DNA from: AP-15 sp035538335
GTDB taxonomy: Bacteria > Pseudomonadota > Alphaproteobacteria > ATCC43930 > CGMCC-115725
DNA: 64,000 nt
NCBI GenBank assembly: GCA_035538335.1
Contig: DATLKN010000008.1
Location: 1-64,000, forward strand
Direction of reading: 5' to 3'
Part shown: positions 10,185 through 18,407 of the stretch, piece after piece
Position numbering within the stretch: the stretch's first letter is position 1
Layout of the letters: each line of letters opens with the position of its first letter
Made by a program: the position numbers and the translations under genes
Notes under the pieces: model-generated
Databases searched by the model: none
What the model was told of the DNA's origin: nothing
What the model saw: the letters and a program-made list of their open reading frames with translations, nothing else

Positions 10185-10699
10185 ATGCCGATGGCTGTAG
10201 ATTCCTTGCAGAAAACAGCGGAAACAGCGGCAAGGCCGGTGCGCGGACGGCCTTTTCGCAAGGGCCAATCGGGAAACCCGAAGGGGCGGGCGCCCGGATC
10301 GAAAAACCGCAAAACCCGGATCGCCGAATTGCTGCTTGAAGGCGGGCGGAGGCGCTGGCGCGAAAGGCGATCGAGCTGGCGCTGGGCGACGATGCCTCGG
10401 CGTTGCGGCTCTGCCTCGGGCACCTCTTGCCGACGCGCCGCGGCCGCGCGATCGAGCTTCAGCTCCCCGCGATCGAGCGGCCGGACAATGTCTGGGACGC
10501 GCTCTCGGCAATCGCCGCCGCCGTCGCCGCGGGCGCGATCACGCTCGAGGAGGGCAGCGAACGCGGCCGATTGATGGAAAGCCTGTTGCAGGCCGTCTCG
10601 GCCGGCGTCTTGAATTGGCGGCCTCGGCCGAAGCCGAAGCCTTCCGAGGTCCGCCCTCGGCCGCCCTGGGAGACCTGGGCGGATTCTCAGGGTTCGTGA
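10185..10699 (+). pseudogene. DUF5681-type gene broken by a frameshift
   Basis: The first frame encodes the DUF5681 signature (RPFRKGQSGNPKGRAPGSKN, then RIAELLLEGG) up to about 10345. The family-like continuation (EALARKAIELAL, ALRLCLGHLLPTRRGR) is in a different frame from 10349 to the stop at 10699. One base appears to be missing within the GGCGGGCGGAGG run at 10341-10352. DUF5681 proteins are short, of unknown function and often found near mobile DNA. Either this is a real inactivation or a sequencing error in a GC-rich run. The start is uncertain: ATG 10185 or a GTG near 10164. Confidence 0.7.
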
Positions 10700-10914
10700 A
10701 TTGCCAGCCCGAGCAGCCGCCCTGCGCGCGCCGCGTGGAAATCCCCTGCGGTTGTGATAACTTGGCCGGCCCCACGGCATTTTGCCGCGGGTGTTGCGCC
10801 CGATAACAGCGGTGGCCCGCATCGCGCACGCGATCCCTGGCATGGATGTTGAACGCCTCTACGCCTGCCGCGCCGCCGCACCGCACGCACGTCACGAACC
10901 GAGGGAGGGGTAGA

Positions 10915-11805
10915 ATGGCCAAACAGAGTTCCGAGAGTTCCGACCGGCCGCAACTTGTCGCCCGGCGCAGCACGCTCGCCGCGACATTGGCCGCGGCGGC
11001 GGCGATCCCGGCATTCGTCGCTGCCCCGAAGCGGGCCAAGGCGGCGCAATCGGGCTCGTCTACCTGGGAGCAGATCAAGAGCGCCGGCAAGGTGCGCATG
11101 GGCATCTTCAACTTCCCGCCCTACTACTCGCGCGATCAGAAGACCGGCAAATGGCAGGGCGCGCTGGTCGATATGGGCGAGGACATCGCGAAGCAGCTGA
11201 AGCTCAATTTCGAGCCGGTCGAGATCGGCGGCTGGGACGAGGTCGTGCTGTCCTTGCAGGCGAACAAGATAGACTTCCACCTCGGCTTGCAGGCGACCCC
11301 GCTGCGCGCCACCGCGATCTATTTCGCGGGGCCCATCTACTGGATCCAGTGGGTGACGGTGAACAACCCGAAATTCCACGGGCGCACCTGGGCGGATTAC
11401 AACCATCCCAACGTCAAGGTGGCGGTCCAGACCGGCTCGTCCGACGCCCTCATCCTGCAATTGAAGGCGCCGCAGGCGACGCGGGTGCAGTTGCAGACGC
11501 TGTCGGAGATCGTGCTCGCCGTCTCTTCGGGCCGCGCCGACGCCTTCACGACGACCGTGCTCGCGAGCCTCGTCGCCAAGACCAAGAACCCCGGCCTCGG
11601 CGATTTCGTCACGCCGACGCCGCGCGTCGCGCTGCCCGGCTATGCCGGGATCCGGATGGAGGACGATCTGCGCTTCCAGGAATTTTTGAACCGCTGGGCG
11701 GAGTGGAACAACATGCTCGGCTACAACGAGCAGCGCATGCGCGGCTCGCTCGTGCAATTGGGGATCAAGGAGATCCCGCCGGGCATCTCGTTCGAGCAGT
11801 CGTAA
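10915..11805 (+). CDS. ABC transporter substrate-binding protein, family 3 (polar amino acids)
   Basis: A 296-residue periplasmic binding protein. ATG 10915 follows GAGGGAGGGG. The leader contains an Arg pair (ARRSTLAATLA) and a long Ala-rich core ending around residue 41, compatible with Tat or Sec export. The mature part starts with WEQIKSAGKVRMGIFNFPPY, the usual first strand of SBP_bac_3 proteins. It also has the ALVDMGEDIAKQL and VQTGSSD elements of that fold. It is the first gene of a three-gene importer with the permease and ATPase that follow. Ligand is probably an amino acid or a related acid, but cannot be read from sequence. Confidence 0.88.
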   Translation: MAKQSSESSDRPQLVARRSTLAATLAAAAAIPAFVAAPKRAKAAQSGSSTWEQIKSAGKVRMGIFNFPPYYSRDQKTGKWQGALVDMGEDIAKQLKLNFEPVEIGGWDEVVLSLQANKIDFHLGLQATPLRATAIYFAGPIYWIQWVTVNNPKFHGRTWADYNHPNVKVAVQTGSSDALILQLKAPQATRVQLQTLSEIVLAVSSGRADAFTTTVLASLVAKTKNPGLGDFVTPTPRVALPGYAGIRMEDDLRFQEFLNRWAEWNNMLGYNEQRMRGSLVQLGIKEIPPGISFEQS

Positions 11806-11821
11806 GAGGAAACATTCTGCT

Positions 11822-11849
11822 CCCTCTCCGCCTCTGGGGGCGGAGAGGG
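11822..11849. repeat. GC-rich palindromic repeat between binding protein and permease genes
   Basis: Arms CCCTCTCCGCC (11822-11832) and GGCGGAGAGGG (11839-11849) with a 6-nt loop. It is followed directly by AGGGTGAGG, which serves as the ribosome site of the permease. The same repeat family occurs at 22068-22198. Confidence 0.8.
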
Positions 11850-11861
11850 CAGGGTGAGGCG

Positions 11862-12521
11862 ATGGGCTATCACTGGGATTTCAGCGTCGTATCGGGGTAC
11901 ACGGATTATTGGCTGCGGGCGGCGGGGGTGACGCTCGCCTACTCGCTCGGGACAGTCGTCGGCGGGCTGATCATCGGCGTCGTCTGCGGCATGGCGACAT
12001 TGACCCGCAAACCCTGGATAACCGCGCCCGTGCACGCCTATGTCGAAGTCTTCCGCTGCACGCCGGTGCTGGTGCAGATCATCTGGTTCTACTTCGCCCT
12101 GCCGATCGTGCTGCACGTCTCGCTGCCGGCCTGGCTCGCCGCCGGCCTTGGCCTCACGCTCTACATGGGCTCGTTCTCCACCGAGATCGTGCGCGGCGGC
12201 ATCATCTCGATCGACCGCGGCCAGTGGCAAGCGGCGCGAGCCCTCGGCATGACCTATGGCGAGATGATGCGGCACGTCATCCTGCCGCAGGCGATCAGGC
12301 GGATGGTGCCGCCGCTCGTCAACCAGTCGGTGACGCAGCTGAAGAATACTTCGCTCCTCTACGTCGTTGCCGTGCCCGACCTGATGTATACGGGGTCCAT
12401 CGTCGTCGCCGAGACCTATCGACCGCTCGAGGTCTATACCAGCGTCGCGGTCATGTACTTCGTCATGCTGTATCCGCTGACCCGCTGGGCGAAGCAGCTG
12501 GAAACGAGCATTGTCCACTGA
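11862..12521 (+). CDS. ABC transporter permease, polar amino-acid (HisM/GlnP) family
   Basis: A 219-residue inner-membrane protein with about five hydrophobic segments. The EAA-loop region (ARALGMTYGEMMRHVILPQA) that docks on the ATPase is clear, and the end VRGGIISIDRGQWQ is typical of His/Glu/Gln/opine permeases. ATG 11862 is preceded by AGGGTGAGG. Only one permease gene is present, so it presumably forms a homodimer. It overlaps the next gene's proposed start by 11 nt. Confidence 0.88.
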   Translation: MGYHWDFSVVSGYTDYWLRAAGVTLAYSLGTVVGGLIIGVVCGMATLTRKPWITAPVHAYVEVFRCTPVLVQIIWFYFALPIVLHVSLPAWLAAGLGLTLYMGSFSTEIVRGGIISIDRGQWQAARALGMTYGEMMRHVILPQAIRRMVPPLVNQSVTQLKNTSLLYVVAVPDLMYTGSIVVAETYRPLEVYTSVAVMYFVMLYPLTRWAKQLETSIVH

Positions 12522-13320
12522 GCCGAGGAGAGCCGCCCCGCCGCCCGAGGTGATGGTCCGCCTCGACGGCATCCACAAGAGCTACGGCGCGGTGCACGCG
12601 GTGCGCGGCGTCTCGATGGAGGTGCGCCGCGGCGAGGTCGTCGTCGTCATCGGTCCCAGCGGCTGCGGCAAGTCGACCCTCTTGCGCTGCATCAACCTGT
12701 TGGAGGAGCCGACCTCGGGCCGCTTGCAGCTCGCCGACCGCACGATCGCCTTCGGGCGCGGCCAGCGCCTGCCGGCCGGCCGCGACCTCGCCCGGCTGCG
12801 TGCCCATACCGGCATGGTGTTTCAGCAATTCGACCTGTTCCCGCACATGACGGCGCTGCGGAACGTGATGTCGGGGCCGGTCATCGTCAAAAAGATGCCG
12901 CCGCGCGAGGCGCAAATCCTCGCTGCCGGGCTGCTCGCCAAGGTCGGGCTCGCCGATTGCCACGACCGCTACCCGCGCATGATGTCGGGCGGCCAGCAGC
13001 AGCGCGTCGCGATCGCCCGCGCCCTCGCGATGTCGCCCGACGTGATGCTGTTCGACGAGGTGACATCGGCGCTCGATCCGGAACTCGTCGGCGAGGTGCT
13101 CGACGTCATCAAGGCGCTGGCGGTCGAGGGCACGACGATGATCGTCGTGACGCACGAGATGGCGTTTGCCCGCGACGTGGCGGACCGCGTCGTCTTCATG
13201 AACGCGGGGCAGGTGGTCGAGGAGGGCAGCGTCGACGAGGTCCTGGTCGTGCCGCGCAACGAGCGCACCCGCGCGTTTCTCTCGCGCTTTCACAAGACGA
13301 TCGCCGAGGCGCGCAGCTGA
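12511..13320 (+). CDS. ABC transporter ATP-binding protein, polar amino-acid family
   Basis: A 269-residue cytoplasmic ATPase that powers the importer. Walker A is GPSGCGKST, the signature is MSGGQQQRVAIARAL, Walker B is VMLFDEVTSALDPE and the switch His is in VVTHEMAFA. This combination is characteristic of GlnQ/HisP/OccP proteins. The start is uncertain: TTG 12511 overlaps the permease stop, while ATG 12553 (MVRLDGIHKSYG) gives the usual N-terminus. A pair of palindromic repeats follows the gene. Confidence 0.88.
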   Translation: MSTEPRRAAPPPEVMVRLDGIHKSYGAVHAVRGVSMEVRRGEVVVVIGPSGCGKSTLLRCINLLEEPTSGRLQLADRTIAFGRGQRLPAGRDLARLRAHTGMVFQQFDLFPHMTALRNVMSGPVIVKKMPPREAQILAAGLLAKVGLADCHDRYPRMMSGGQQQRVAIARALAMSPDVMLFDEVTSALDPELVGEVLDVIKALAVEGTTMIVVTHEMAFARDVADRVVFMNAGQVVEEGSVDEVLVVPRNERTRAFLSRFHKTIAEARS

Positions 13321-13341
13321 GCGCGAAGCACCCCTCTCGTC

Positions 13342-13441
13342 GTCCCGGCGAAAGCCGGGACCCACGGTGCCGCCGCTGCTAATCTTCGGCAGCGCACACC
13401 AGCTGGTGCGGCGGAACGATGGACCCCGGCTTCCGCCGGGG
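13342..13441. repeat. Pair of palindromic repeats, GTCCCGGC family
   Basis: Two hairpins: GTCCCGGC-gaaa-GCCGGGAC (13342-13361) and CCCCGGC-ttcc-GCCGGGG (13424-13441). They lie in opposite orientation between the ABC ATPase and the dehydrogenase gene. This is a widespread proteobacterial intergenic repeat type. Confidence 0.75.
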
Positions 13442-13468
13442 TGACGAAATGCCAACTGGGGACGAGTG

Positions 13469-14437
13469 ATGATCCCGCAAAAGAACGATCTGACGATCTG
13501 CTTCGCGCATGTCGCCTATCAGCTCGAGGCGCAATTCGCCCGCCGCAACGCCGGCATCGCCGCCTTTCAGGTATGGAACCGCGAGGAGCTGGAGGCGCGT
13601 CTGCATGCGGCCGATGTCCTGGTGGTTTCTGGGCTGTGGCGCGACGATCTCCTCGACCGCGCCCCGAGGCTGCGCTTCATCCAGTCGATCGGCGCCGGCA
13701 CCGACCAGTTCCCGCGCGAGAAGTTGCGCGAGCGCGGCATCCGCCTCGCGAGCGCCAGCGGCGTCAACGCGCGCGCCGTCTCCGAGCACGCAATGGCGCT
13801 CGTCCTGGCGCTCGCGCGGCGGCTGCCGGAGGCGCGCGACAATCAGCGCGCGCATCAGTGGCGCGGCATGATCTCGGATCTGAGTCAGCGCGAGGACGAA
13901 CTCGGCGGCAAGACGATGTTGATCGTCGGCATCGGCGCGATCGGCGGGCGGCTCGCGCGCCTCGCGAAGGCCTTCGACATGCGGGTCGTCGGCGTGCGCC
14001 GCGATCCCGCCGCCGGCCAAGGTGAGGCCGACCGGGTGGTCGGGCTCGACGGGCTGAAGAATGCGTTGCCGGAAGTCGATTTCGTCGCGCTCTGCTGCCC
14101 CCTGACCCCGGCGACCGAAAACCTGATGAACGCCGATGCCTTCGCGCGGATGCAGCGCTCGGCTTTCCTCGTCAACGTCGCGCGCGGCCGCGTCGTCGAC
14201 GAGCCTGCCCTCGTCGCGGCGTTGCAATCGGGGCAGATCGCCGGGGCCGGTATCGACGTGACGGTCGAGGAGCCGCTCGCGCCGTCCTCGCCCTTGTGGG
14301 ACATGGCGAACGTGCTGGTGACCCCGCACACCGCCGGCGAGACCCGCCGCTACGAGGACAACGTCATCGACATCCTTTTCGACAACCTCGGCCGCCTGTG
14401 GAAAGGCGAGGCGGCGCTCCGAAACCAGGTGGTCTGA
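13469..14437 (+). CDS. D-isomer-specific 2-hydroxyacid dehydrogenase
   Basis: A 322-residue NAD(P)-dependent enzyme that interconverts a 2-oxoacid and a D-2-hydroxyacid. The Rossmann motif is VGIGAIGGRLARLAK. The catalytic Arg (NVARGRVVDE), Glu (DVTVEEPL) and His (TPHTAGETRR) are all present. ATG 13469 is preceded by GGGGACGAG; the adjacent GTG 13466 is an alternative. It follows the amino-acid importer across a repeat region and could reduce the oxoacid made by the upstream aminotransferase, which is inference. Confidence 0.88.
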   Translation: MIPQKNDLTICFAHVAYQLEAQFARRNAGIAAFQVWNREELEARLHAADVLVVSGLWRDDLLDRAPRLRFIQSIGAGTDQFPREKLRERGIRLASASGVNARAVSEHAMALVLALARRLPEARDNQRAHQWRGMISDLSQREDELGGKTMLIVGIGAIGGRLARLAKAFDMRVVGVRRDPAAGQGEADRVVGLDGLKNALPEVDFVALCCPLTPATENLMNADAFARMQRSAFLVNVARGRVVDEPALVAALQSGQIAGAGIDVTVEEPLAPSSPLWDMANVLVTPHTAGETRRYEDNVIDILFDNLGRLWKGEAALRNQVV

Positions 14438-14453
14438 TCACTGCGCGCGATTG

Positions 14454-14501
14454 CCCCCACCCATTCCCTCCCCCGCAGGCGGGGGAGGGTTAGGGTGGGG
14501 G
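14454..14501. terminator. Long symmetric hairpin between convergent genes (repeat-derived)
   Basis: Inner stem CCCTCCCCCG-cagg-CGGGGGAGGG (14466-14489) is extended by outer arms CCCCCACCC (14454-14462) and GGGTGGGGG (14493-14501), with 3-nt unpaired stretches between. It sits between two convergent genes, so it may end transcription from both sides. There is no strong T-run, so this role is inferred. Confidence 0.55.
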
Positions 14502-14536
14502 CGGACGCAGACGCAAGGCCGGGGTGAGTCGTCTCC

Positions 14537-15691
14537 CTACCGCATGTTCCCCGTATGCCCGAGCGAATAGCGCCCGGGCTGCGGCCAGACGCACAGCCCA
14601 TGCGGCTCGATCCCGACCGGGATCTTCTCGACCTCGCCCGTCGTCGTGTCGATGCGGTAGGCGACGTTGTCGAAGCGTCCCGAAAGCCACAGATGCTTGC
14701 CGCTCGGCGTGACGTTGCCCATGTCGGGGCTGCCGCCGCCCGGGATCGGCCACACGTTTTCGATCTTGCGCGTCGCGAAATCGATGACGGCGACGCTCCC
14801 GGGCCCGTGCGGCCGGCCGAAATTGCCGTGCGAGCCGCGATTGTCGACATAGAGCTTTTTGCCGTCGCGGCTCGGGTAGAGCCCGTGCGCCCCGATCCCG
14901 GTCCTGATGAAGCCGACCCGCGCGAAGCTGTCGCCATCGACGAGAAAGACGCCGTCCTTGTGCATGTCGGCGACGTAGAAGAGCTTGCCGTCGGGCGCGA
15001 TGCGGATGTCCTGCGGCGCGCCGCCGTGGGCGAGCTGCAGATAGCCGAGGACGCGGCGGTTGACGGTGTCGACCTTGACGAGCCCGCCGCCGAATTCGCA
15101 GGTGAAGATCGCGTAGCGTCCGTCGATCGAGAAGTCGCCGTGGTCGATGCCGGGGCAGCCCGGGGTGGGCAGCGAATATTGCAGCTTCATCGTGTGCGGG
15201 TCGCGGAAATCGAGCCGCTTCAGCCGCTCGGCGACGACGATCGCCGATGTGCCGTCGGGCGTGAAATACATGTTGTAGGGGTCGGCCACGAAGACCTTCG
15301 GGCCGGGCTTGCCGGTCTTCGGATCGATCGGCGTCAGGCTGCCGTCGAGGCCGCGCTTGCCGTTGTTGGTGACCCACAGCGTGCGCAGGTCCCAGGACGG
15401 CACGACGTGCTGCGGCTTGAACCCGACCCGGAAGCGGTCGACGACCCGCATCTTTTTCGGATCGATCACATAAACGTCGTTGGATTGCAGATCGGGGACG
15501 TAGACGCGGTAGAGCGCGCCGGCGGTCTTCGCGCTCAGCATGCCGGCGCCGGCCTGGCTGTAGAGGTTGCTCGGATCGACGACCGGCGGCATGCCGGGGA
15601 TGGTCTTTATCGCCTGCGCGGCCGCCGGCTGCGCCGCGGCCGCAGCGAGGAGCGCCGGCATCAGAAGACAACGAAGAACACGATCGATCAC
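14537..15691 (-). CDS. Exported YVTN/YncE-type beta-propeller protein
   Basis: A 384-residue secreted protein. GTG 15691 is preceded by GGAGGG and starts a signal peptide (LLMPALLAAAAAQPAAAQA). Repeated blades carry YVTN-like units such as LYRVYVPDLQSNDVYVIDP, TLWVTNNGKRG, KLFYVADMHKDGVFLVDG and KLYVDNRGSHGN. Such propellers bind ligands or partners; no enzyme can be named. It is the last gene of a likely operon with the creatininase-family gene (44 nt upstream) and the aspartate dehydrogenase-like gene. Confidence 0.85.
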   Translation of the reverse strand: MIDRVLRCLLMPALLAAAAAQPAAAQAIKTIPGMPPVVDPSNLYSQAGAGMLSAKTAGALYRVYVPDLQSNDVYVIDPKKMRVVDRFRVGFKPQHVVPSWDLRTLWVTNNGKRGLDGSLTPIDPKTGKPGPKVFVADPYNMYFTPDGTSAIVVAERLKRLDFRDPHTMKLQYSLPTPGCPGIDHGDFSIDGRYAIFTCEFGGGLVKVDTVNRRVLGYLQLAHGGAPQDIRIAPDGKLFYVADMHKDGVFLVDGDSFARVGFIRTGIGAHGLYPSRDGKKLYVDNRGSHGNFGRPHGPGSVAVIDFATRKIENVWPIPGGGSPDMGNVTPSGKHLWLSGRFDNVAYRIDTTTGEVEKIPVGIEPHGLCVWPQPGRYSLGHTGNMR

Positions 15692-15735
15692 GCAACCCTC
15701 CAGGAGAAAAATCGATGAACGCGCGCGACGCGCCC

Positions 15736-16563
15736 TCAGCGCCGCGCGACCGCCTCTTTGATCGCCGCCACCGTGCGTTCGACGATCAGGCGCACGCCCA
15801 ATTCGCCGAGCGCCGCGCTCGATTTCGCCGGGTCGCCGTAGACGCCGTCCCTCGCGCTGAATTTCCTGCCCGATTTCAGCAGGTTCTGGCGCACCAGAGA
15901 GGGCGCGACGGCGAGCGTCAGCGAGGTGTCGGCGAGCGCCGCATGCGTGCCGATCTCGGCCTTCGAAAAGCCGTGCTGCGCGAGGATGCGGTTGAAGCCC
16001 TCGTAGCTCGCCCGGTAGTACTCGTGCATCGCGATGGCGCGCACGCCGCTCTTCGCCCAGCGCCGGTTCAGCCGTTCGGCCACGACCTGGTCGAGCCGCT
16101 GATAGCTGCCATGGTCGCCGAGAAAGACGATATCGCGGAACCCGGCCGCCTTCATGCTGCGCGCCGCCCCTTCGAGCATCGCCTCGAAGGCGTTTTCGGG
16201 GATCGTGATCGTGCCGGCAAAGCCCATATGCCCGCTCGGCGGATGAATGTGGCCTTCCGGCACGTAGGCAACGACCGGCGCGACGATGGCGTTGCCGAGC
16301 GCCCGTGCGATCCGCGCCGACAGGATCTTGACACGGACATTGTGCTTGCCCAGCGCCATCTGCGGCCCGTTCTCCTCGGTGCCGCCGATCGGGATGATGG
16401 CCGTCGTCTTGCCGGCATGGATCAGGTCGCGCAATTCGGTCCAGGTCAGCTCTTCGAGAAAGACCGTGTTCGGCGTCTGCGCGAGAGCGGGCCGGGCGAG
16501 GCCGAGGTACGACAGAACGAGGGCGCCGGCGAGCAGCCGGGGCGCCGAGAGGCGGAGGGTCAT
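15736..16563 (-). CDS. Exported creatininase-family amidohydrolase
   Basis: A 275-residue protein with a clear signal peptide (VLSYLGLARPALAQT), which is unusual because most creatininase-family enzymes are cytosolic. The family core is visible: PIGGTEENGPQMALGKHN, FLGDHGSYQRLDQ and THAALADTSLTL. Compared with the canonical GSTEQHGPHLPLGTD metal site, His is replaced by Asn and the following Asp by a Lys/His pair. It may therefore bind metal differently. It follows the dehydrogenase gene by 3 nt, so co-transcription is near certain. Substrate unknown. Confidence 0.82.
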   Translation of the reverse strand: MTLRLSAPRLLAGALVLSYLGLARPALAQTPNTVFLEELTWTELRDLIHAGKTTAIIPIGGTEENGPQMALGKHNVRVKILSARIARALGNAIVAPVVAYVPEGHIHPPSGHMGFAGTITIPENAFEAMLEGAARSMKAAGFRDIVFLGDHGSYQRLDQVVAERLNRRWAKSGVRAIAMHEYYRASYEGFNRILAQHGFSKAEIGTHAALADTSLTLAVAPSLVRQNLLKSGRKFSARDGVYGDPAKSSAALGELGVRLIVERTVAAIKEAVARR

Positions 16564-16566
16564 CGG

Positions 16567-17385
16567 TCAGGTTCCGATCAGCAGCGGGGTGGTCAGCTTC
16601 TTCAGAAGCGCCACGACCGAGAGCGGCGTCAGGCGCCCGGTGCGCGGGTTTTCGAGGCTCGGCACGCCCTCGATCTGCATCGAGAAGCGCGCCGCCTCTG
16701 CTTCGACCTCGATGCGGTGCGTGTTGCGGGTGATGCCGGGGTCGGCCCAGATCTCGACCATCGTGCGGTCCGGCCCGACGCCGGCGAGCGCCAGCGCCGC
16801 GGCGACATTGACGTTGGCGGGAAAGCCGCGGGCGGCCTCGCGGGCGGTGCCGGCGAAGACGCGCTTGGCGGCGTTGAGACCGCTCACGTCGATGTCGTGC
16901 TCGACGAGATAGGGCGCGCCGGCCAGCCCGTTCGGCGGCTTTCGCGTGATCATCGTGACCGCGGCGATGCCGCCTTCGGCGGCGGCCGCCACCGCGTCGA
17001 GCCCCAACAGCGCCCCCGTCGGCACATGAATGCAGCCGCCGCCCTCCCGCGCGAGTTCGATGAGATCGAAATTGTCGAGCAGCGCGCCGCAGCTCAAGAC
17101 GACGAGCCGCCGCCCGCGCGCGAGCGCCGGCACGGCGATCTCGCGCAAAACTGCCGCGGGCGCGCATTCGATGACGACATCGCCCAGTTCGGCAAGCTCG
17201 GACAGCCCAACAACCGGCGCCGGATGTGCGAACCCGGCCATCTCCGCCTCGGCCCGCCCGCGGTCGCGCGCCGACACGGCGGCGAGCCGAAGCCCGGGAA
17301 GGCCGCGGTCGAGCGCTTCGGCGACTTTTTTGCCGATCGCCCCGAACCCGCCGATCGCGACGCGCAGTTCACCGTTCCCCGACAT
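16567..17385 (-). CDS. Aspartate dehydrogenase-like enzyme
   Basis: A 272-residue NAD(P)-dependent enzyme. ATG 17385 lies 8 nt after a GAGGAG site, while GTG 17394 lies almost on top of it, so I prefer the ATG. The dinucleotide motif is AIGGFGAIGKKVAEAL. The family signature DPGITRNTHRIEVE and a substrate-loop VPTGALLGLDAV are present. L-aspartate dehydrogenase makes iminoaspartate for NAD synthesis, but no nadA/nadC is nearby, so a catabolic amine or amino-acid oxidation role is equally possible. It is the first gene of the operon with the exported creatininase and propeller genes. Confidence 0.8.
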   Translation of the reverse strand: MSGNGELRVAIGGFGAIGKKVAEALDRGLPGLRLAAVSARDRGRAEAEMAGFAHPAPVVGLSELAELGDVVIECAPAAVLREIAVPALARGRRLVVLSCGALLDNFDLIELAREGGGCIHVPTGALLGLDAVAAAAEGGIAAVTMITRKPPNGLAGAPYLVEHDIDVSGLNAAKRVFAGTAREAARGFPANVNVAAALALAGVGPDRTMVEIWADPGITRNTHRIEVEAEAARFSMQIEGVPSLENPRTGRLTPLSVVALLKKLTTPLLIGT

Positions 17386-17488
17386 CGGCGCCACTCCTCA
17401 CGAGAGGGGCGCATCATCGCGCAATCGGGGGCTCCGCGCCAACGCCGCCTGCCGCGTCATTCCCGCGCAACGGGCGCGGGGTGTTGCC

Positions 17489-17899
17489 CTATTTTGCCGG
17501 CGATGCGAGCGGCTTGCCCTTCTCGACGACCCAGGTCGCGAGGATCTTGGCCCCCTTGGGGCCGGCGCGCCCCCAATGCGGAGTCTCGGCGGGCACGTAG
17601 CTGGTCTGCCCGGCCTTCAGCGTCCGCGTCGGCTCGCCCTTGACGTTGAGCGTCAGGCTGCCTTGCAAGACGTAGCTGATTTCCACGCCCGGATGGGTAT
17701 GGTGCGGGAAGGCGACATCGGGGCCGATCTGGGCGATGCCCTGCACGCTCTGCAAATTGCTCCCCGGCAGATCGTGGGTCTGCAGAATGGTTCGCTTGAT
17801 CCCCTGCGTCTGGGCCGGCTGCTGCGCGGCGAGCGGGCCGCCGCCGAGGGTTGCCGCGAACACCGCGGCCGCGACGCAATAGGCGATTCGCTGGAGCAT
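17489..17899 (-). CDS. Exported single-domain cupin protein
   Basis: A 136-residue secreted protein. A signal peptide (CVAAAVFAATLGGGPLAAQQ) leads a cupin domain with motif 1 HTHPGVEISYVLQG and a weaker second motif with PHWGRAGPKG. Such small exported cupins bind a metal, but function is unknown. It is a paralogue of the next gene, sharing TILQ, HTHPG, YVLQGSLTL and the C-terminal KPLASPAK/RPLASPAK, so the two arose by tandem duplication. Confidence 0.82.
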   Translation of the reverse strand: MLQRIAYCVAAAVFAATLGGGPLAAQQPAQTQGIKRTILQTHDLPGSNLQSVQGIAQIGPDVAFPHHTHPGVEISYVLQGSLTLNVKGEPTRTLKAGQTSYVPAETPHWGRAGPKGAKILATWVVEKGKPLASPAK

Positions 17900-17931
17900 G
17901 ATGTCCTCCCTCCGCTAGAGAAGCCGCGATG

Positions 17932-18396
17932 CTAGCGCGAAGCGTGCAGTGCGGAAAGCGGCAGGCGCGTTGCCGGCAATCTGCCGGCCCGCCGGCCTGA
18001 TTTCGCCGGCGATGCGAGCGGTCTTCCCTGCGGTATGACCCAGGTCACGAGGAACGCGACGCCCTCGGGGCCGGCGCGCCCGCCATGCGGGATTCCCGGC
18101 GGATTGTAGGCCGTCTGCCCCGGCGTCAGCGTCCGCGTCGGCGCGCCTTCGACCTCGAGCGTCAGGCTGCCTTGCAGCACGTACATGATTTCCGGCCCCG
18201 GATGGGTATGGCGGGGGACGACGCCGTTGGGGCCAACTTCGGTCACCGCTTCCACAAATTTGTAAGTGGTGCCCGGCACGTTGTGGCTCTGCAGGATCGT
18301 CCGCTCGATCGCCTCGGCCTGCCGGTCGTGTTGCGCCGCGAGCGGGGCGGCCGTGAACGTCGCGAGGGCGATCGGGGCCAGGATTCGCCGGAGCAT
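17932..18396 (-). CDS. Exported single-domain cupin protein (paralogue)
   Basis: A 154-residue secreted cupin. I chose ATG 18396, after GAGCGGGGG; an in-frame TTG lies 15 nt upstream. It has a signal peptide ending in LAAQ and cupin motif 1 RHTHPGPEIMYVLQG. A C-terminal extension of about 20 residues past RPLASPAK distinguishes it from its neighbour. It starts 12 nt after the acyl-CoA dehydrogenase stop, so it is probably in that operon. Confidence 0.8.
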   Translation of the reverse strand: MLRRILAPIALATFTAAPLAAQHDRQAEAIERTILQSHNVPGTTYKFVEAVTEVGPNGVVPRHTHPGPEIMYVLQGSLTLEVEGAPTRTLTPGQTAYNPPGIPHGGRAGPEGVAFLVTWVIPQGRPLASPAKSGRRAGRLPATRLPLSALHASR

Positions 18397-18407
18397 GAGG
18401 CCCCCGC

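Noticed and set aside
14537..17167. One 876-residue minus-strand reading frame
   Set aside because: Its upper part runs antisense and out of frame through the dehydrogenase and creatininase genes; the real gene starts at GTG 15691.
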